Below, piece by piece: positions 61,435 through 64,000 of a DNA stretch of 64,000 bases (the stretch's first letter is position 1; each line of letters opens with the position of its first letter). Position numbers and translations under genes: made by a program. The stretch is from Gracilimonas sp965227215. GTDB taxonomy: Bacteria; Bacteroidota; Rhodothermia; Balneolales; Balneolaceae. Where the stretch lies: positions 2,294,001 to 2,358,000 of the forward strand of contig OZ245729.1 in the NCBI GenBank assembly GCA_965227215.1, written 5' to 3'. The notes beneath the pieces are model-generated. The model saw nothing but the letters and a program-made list of their open reading frames with translations. It searched no databases and was not told the origin of the DNA.

Positions 61435-62490
61435 ATGAAGCTTACCGATTTTAAATTCGAGATTGACGATTTAAACATTCCTGAAGAACCGCTGAAGAAA
61501 AGAGATTCAGCCAAGTTGATGGTTCTTAATCGTGCTGAGAAAACCATCGAGCACACCACTTTCGACAAAATTCATGAGTACATCAATAAAGATGACGTCA
61601 TGATTTATAACAACACTAAAGTATTCCCGGCCCGCCTGAATGGTAAGAAGGAGAAGACAGAAGCAGATATTGAAGTTTTTTTGCTGAGAGAATTGATGCC
61701 GGAAAATATGCTTTGGGATGTGTTGGTTGAGCCGGCGCGAAAAATCCGAATCGGGAATAAATTGTACTTCGGAGAGGAAGACGAAGAGCTGATGGCAGAA
61801 GTAGTAGATAACACAACTTCTCGCGGTCGTACTATTCGTTTTCTGTATGAAGGACCTAATCAGGAACTGTACAACAGGCTGGATGAACTTGGCAAAATGC
61901 CTTTACCTCCATTCATAGAGCGCGAACCTGTAGAAGAAGACAAAGAGCGCTACCAGACTATTTTTGCTACCGAGCGGGGAGCAGTTGCTGCACCGGCCGC
62001 CGGCATGCATTTTACGGAAGAGCTGGTTGAGAAAATTAAAAAGAAAGGAGTCGAGTTTCTGCCGACTACCCTGCATATTGGCTGGGGAATTTTCCGCAAT
62101 GTTGAAGTGGAAGATCTTACCAAACACCGTATGGACTCAGACAATTATTTCATTTCTAAAGACACGTCTGACAAAATCAACGAAACACTGAAGAAGAAAA
62201 AGAACCGGGTAATCGCTATTGGTTCCAGTTCTTGCCGAACCATTGAAACCAGTGTGATGGCAAGTGGAATGTCGAAGCCGGGAACAGGCTGGACCGATAA
62301 GTTCATTTACCCTCCTTACGACTTCAAGATTACTGAAGGTTTGGTTATTAATTTCCACCAGCCGGAATCTACGCGACTCATGCTTGCGGCCGCCTTTGCG
62401 GGTTACGACTTCCTGATGGAGGCTTACGAAGAAGCCAAGAAGAATGATTACCGTATGTTTGCGTTCGGTGATGCAATGCTGATTCTTTAA
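61435..62490 (+). CDS. queA: S-adenosylmethionine:tRNA ribosyltransferase-isomerase
   Basis: A 351-residue QueA, which makes epoxyqueuosine in tRNA. Motifs are MVLNRAEKTIEHTTF, NNTKVFPARL, GAVAAPAAGMHFTEEL, LHIGWGIFRNVEVEDL and NFHQPESTRLMLAAAFAGYDF. The length is normal. It precedes ispD by 2 bp; the operon continues with ispF and a DedA gene. Confidence 0.97.
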   Translation: MKLTDFKFEIDDLNIPEEPLKKRDSAKLMVLNRAEKTIEHTTFDKIHEYINKDDVMIYNNTKVFPARLNGKKEKTEADIEVFLLRELMPENMLWDVLVEPARKIRIGNKLYFGEEDEELMAEVVDNTTSRGRTIRFLYEGPNQELYNRLDELGKMPLPPFIEREPVEEDKERYQTIFATERGAVAAPAAGMHFTEELVEKIKKKGVEFLPTTLHIGWGIFRNVEVEDLTKHRMDSDNYFISKDTSDKINETLKKKKNRVIAIGSSSCRTIETSVMASGMSKPGTGWTDKFIYPPYDFKITEGLVINFHQPESTRLMLAAAFAGYDFLMEAYEEAKKNDYRMFAFGDAMLIL

Positions 62491-62492
62491 GC

Positions 62493-63182
62493 ATGTGTAA
62501 ACTGTCGGTCATAATACCGGCGGCAGGGTCGGGGGAGAGAATGGGTTCTGATGTCCCCAAGCCTTTTATACAGGTAGGGGACAAAACCATTCTTGAGCAT
62601 ACCATTTCCAGGTTTTTGGAAGTTTCCGATGTAGCTCAGATCATTATTGCTACATCCAAAAGCTATATCTCGACTATAAAGTCTATGTTCGAGCAGCTTT
62701 CAAGTGATATACAGTTGAATGTAGTTGAAGGCGGTTCAGAGCGTCAGTTTTCAATCTATAACGCACTTAAGATTGTGTCTGCTGAATGTGAATTAGTAGC
62801 TGTTCACGATGCGGTTCGGCCTTTTGTGCGCAAACAACTTATTGAAGAGTGTTGTGAGGTGGCTATAAATGTAGGAGGGGCGGTGCTTGGAGTGCCGGCC
62901 AAAGATACCATCAAAAAGGTGGATGGAGATAAGCTCGTTGAATCTACTCCGGATCGATCGGGATTATGGCAAGCTCAAACCCCACAGATTTTTCAAAAAG
63001 AGCTTTTGATTGAAGCTTACGAGTCTGCATTAGATCAAAACTTCATCGGTACCGACGATGCTTCTTTGGTAGAACGAATTGGTGGCACCATTCAGATGGT
63101 TGAAGGAGATCGGGAAAATTTGAAGATTACCTATCCTGTTGATCTTAAAGTTGCAGAATTAATTCTCGGAGTTAAAAAGTGA
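62493..63182 (+). CDS. ispD: 2-C-methyl-D-erythritol 4-phosphate cytidylyltransferase
   Basis: A 229-residue MEP-pathway cytidylyltransferase. The nucleotide site is VIIPAAGSGERMGSDVPKPFI, followed by HDAVRPFV and WQAQTPQIFQ...GTDDASLVER. It makes CDP-ME from MEP. It overlaps ispF by 4 bp (GTGA). Confidence 0.97.
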   Translation: MCKLSVIIPAAGSGERMGSDVPKPFIQVGDKTILEHTISRFLEVSDVAQIIIATSKSYISTIKSMFEQLSSDIQLNVVEGGSERQFSIYNALKIVSAECELVAVHDAVRPFVRKQLIEECCEVAINVGGAVLGVPAKDTIKKVDGDKLVESTPDRSGLWQAQTPQIFQKELLIEAYESALDQNFIGTDDASLVERIGGTIQMVEGDRENLKITYPVDLKVAELILGVKK

Positions 63183-63664
63183 AAGGAATGCGAATTGGAT
63201 ATGGGTATGACGTTCATCGGTTCAGCGAGGGGCGCAAGCTCATGCTCGGTGGGGTTGAAATTCCTCATGATAAAGGACTCCTTGGCCACTCCGATGCAGA
63301 CGTATTACTCCATGCAATAACCGATGCCCTACTTGGGTCGCTTGCCCTGGGAGATATTGGTGCTCACTTTCCGGATACGGATCCGGAATTTAAAAATGCA
63401 GATAGCCGTGTGCTGCTGCGCAAAAGTTATGAGCTTATAAAGCAGAAAGGCTATACCCTGGGGAATCTTGATGCAACTGTGATAGCCGAGCAGCCAAAAC
63501 TCAGGCCTTATATAAATGAAATTCGTGCCACCATAGCTGAAGATCTGGACTGTTCCATAGAAGACATATCCGTGAAGGCCACCACTTCAGAGAAAATGGG
63601 TTTTGCCGGAAGGGAAGAAGGCATGATTGCCCAGGCCGTAGTTTTTATTCAAGGCGCAGGGTGA
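63179..63664 (+). CDS. ispF: 2-C-methyl-D-erythritol 2,4-cyclodiphosphate synthase
   Basis: A 161-residue IspF with the zinc-site sequence GYDVHRF and LLGHSDADVLLHAITDALLGSLALGDIG. The usual C-terminal KATTSEKMGFAGREEG is present. The GTG start at 63179 has a GGAG eight bases upstream and overlaps the ispD stop; an ATG at 63188 is too close to a ribosome binding site. It is not fused with IspD. Confidence 0.97.
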   Translation: MKGMRIGYGYDVHRFSEGRKLMLGGVEIPHDKGLLGHSDADVLLHAITDALLGSLALGDIGAHFPDTDPEFKNADSRVLLRKSYELIKQKGYTLGNLDATVIAEQPKLRPYINEIRATIAEDLDCSIEDISVKATTSEKMGFAGREEGMIAQAVVFIQGAG

Positions 63665-64000
63665 TGGCTGATCAGATTGTACAAAGTATAATAGACTGGA
63701 TAAGTGTAGTGCCACCGATTGGGGTGTACCTCATTTTTTTTGGAATCGCCTACATCGAGAATCTTATTCCACCCATGCCCGGTGATGTGATTGTAGCCTT
63801 CGGCGGATATTTAGCTGCGGAGGGTTTGATAGGTTTGTTTCCCGTTTGGAGCCTGACGGTAGTAGCTTCGGTTGCCGGATTCATGACAATGTATTGGCTG
63901 GGTTACCGGTGGGGAGCTCAAATTGAAGAAAACAGGGATAGTCATTTTTTGCTCCGGTTTATCGATTATAAATATTTTAGCAGAGGTAAAAAATGGATGA
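63664..64000 (+). CDS. DedA family membrane protein, 5' part (cut by the window end)
   Basis: The first 112 codons of a DedA-type protein. ATG 63664 overlaps the ispF stop (TGATG). The N-terminal helix and the family signature YIENLIPPMPGDVIVAFGGYLAAEG are visible, followed by a second helix (VVASVAGFMTMYWLGYRWG). DedA proteins act in membrane lipid flipping and homeostasis. The C-terminus is beyond the window. Confidence 0.88.
   Translation, partial: MADQIVQSIIDWISVVPPIGVYLIFFGIAYIENLIPPMPGDVIVAFGGYLAAEGLIGLFPVWSLTVVASVAGFMTMYWLGYRWGAQIEENRDSHFLLRFIDYKYFSRGKKWM

Overview
The window looks like chromosomal DNA of a Gram-negative bacterium of the FCB group. Balneolota/Rhodothermota (Balneola or Gracilimonas type) is the most likely placement. 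The clues are a secreted nuclease with a C-terminal sorting tail containing YPNPFNPTT, a TonB-dependent receptor with a CarboxypepD_reg-like N-terminus paired with a DUF4249-like lipoprotein, a long SecA with an atypical C-terminus, several lipoproteins with FSSC/LTAC-type lipoboxes, and moderate G+C. The placement rests on these traits only; no 16S rRNA or tRNA gene was seen.

Layout. 1-10 kb: membrane and secreted proteins (DUF456, S9 peptidase, amidohydrolase, TPR protein), a REP-associated tyrosine transposase flanked by 17-bp palindromic repeats, a DksA-like zinc finger protein, a DMT transporter, a MarR regulator and a VOC protein. 10-21 kb: polyphosphate glucokinase, SecA, biotin ligase, an alpha-oxoamine synthase, an LVIVD-repeat lipoprotein and the TIGR03546/TIGR03545 pair. 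21-29 kb: a beta-barrel-like orphan between direct repeats, a multidomain secreted endonuclease, a UBP zinc finger/DsbA-like/CPA2 antiporter operon, and a pair resembling Bacillus MhqD/MhqO (carboxylesterase and ring-cleaving dioxygenase) with a perfect palindrome upstream. 29-34 kb: MgtC, Ste24-type protease, a HisKA_2 sensor kinase, a trans-sulfuration enzyme and a periplasmic thioredoxin.

34-38.5 kb is a histidine-degradation operon hutU-hutI-hutG with no hutH in the window. 38.7-42.3 kb (minus strand) is the conserved translation cluster rplM-rpsI-rpsB-tsf-pyrH. 42.5-46 kb holds the DUF4249-like/TonB receptor pair, followed by a structured intergenic element that repeats the receptor's 3' end. 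46-50 kb: aconitase and a GAF protein with a degenerate histidine-kinase core. 50-61 kb is a long minus-strand run: a type III polyketide synthase/methyltransferase/FAD monooxygenase cluster with a MATE exporter upstream, a 1297-residue NtrY-like kinase, a D-2-hydroxyacid dehydrogenase, RsfS and a LytR_C protein. 61.4-64 kb (plus strand): queA-ispD-ispF-dedA, with dedA cut by the window edge.

The most notable points are the type III PKS cluster, at least five families of intergenic palindromic or direct repeats (one with compensatory base changes between copies), the palindrome-controlled Mhq-like pair, the degenerate kinase, and the antiporter/DsbA-like/UBP operon. No CRISPR array, prophage or classical insertion sequence was seen.
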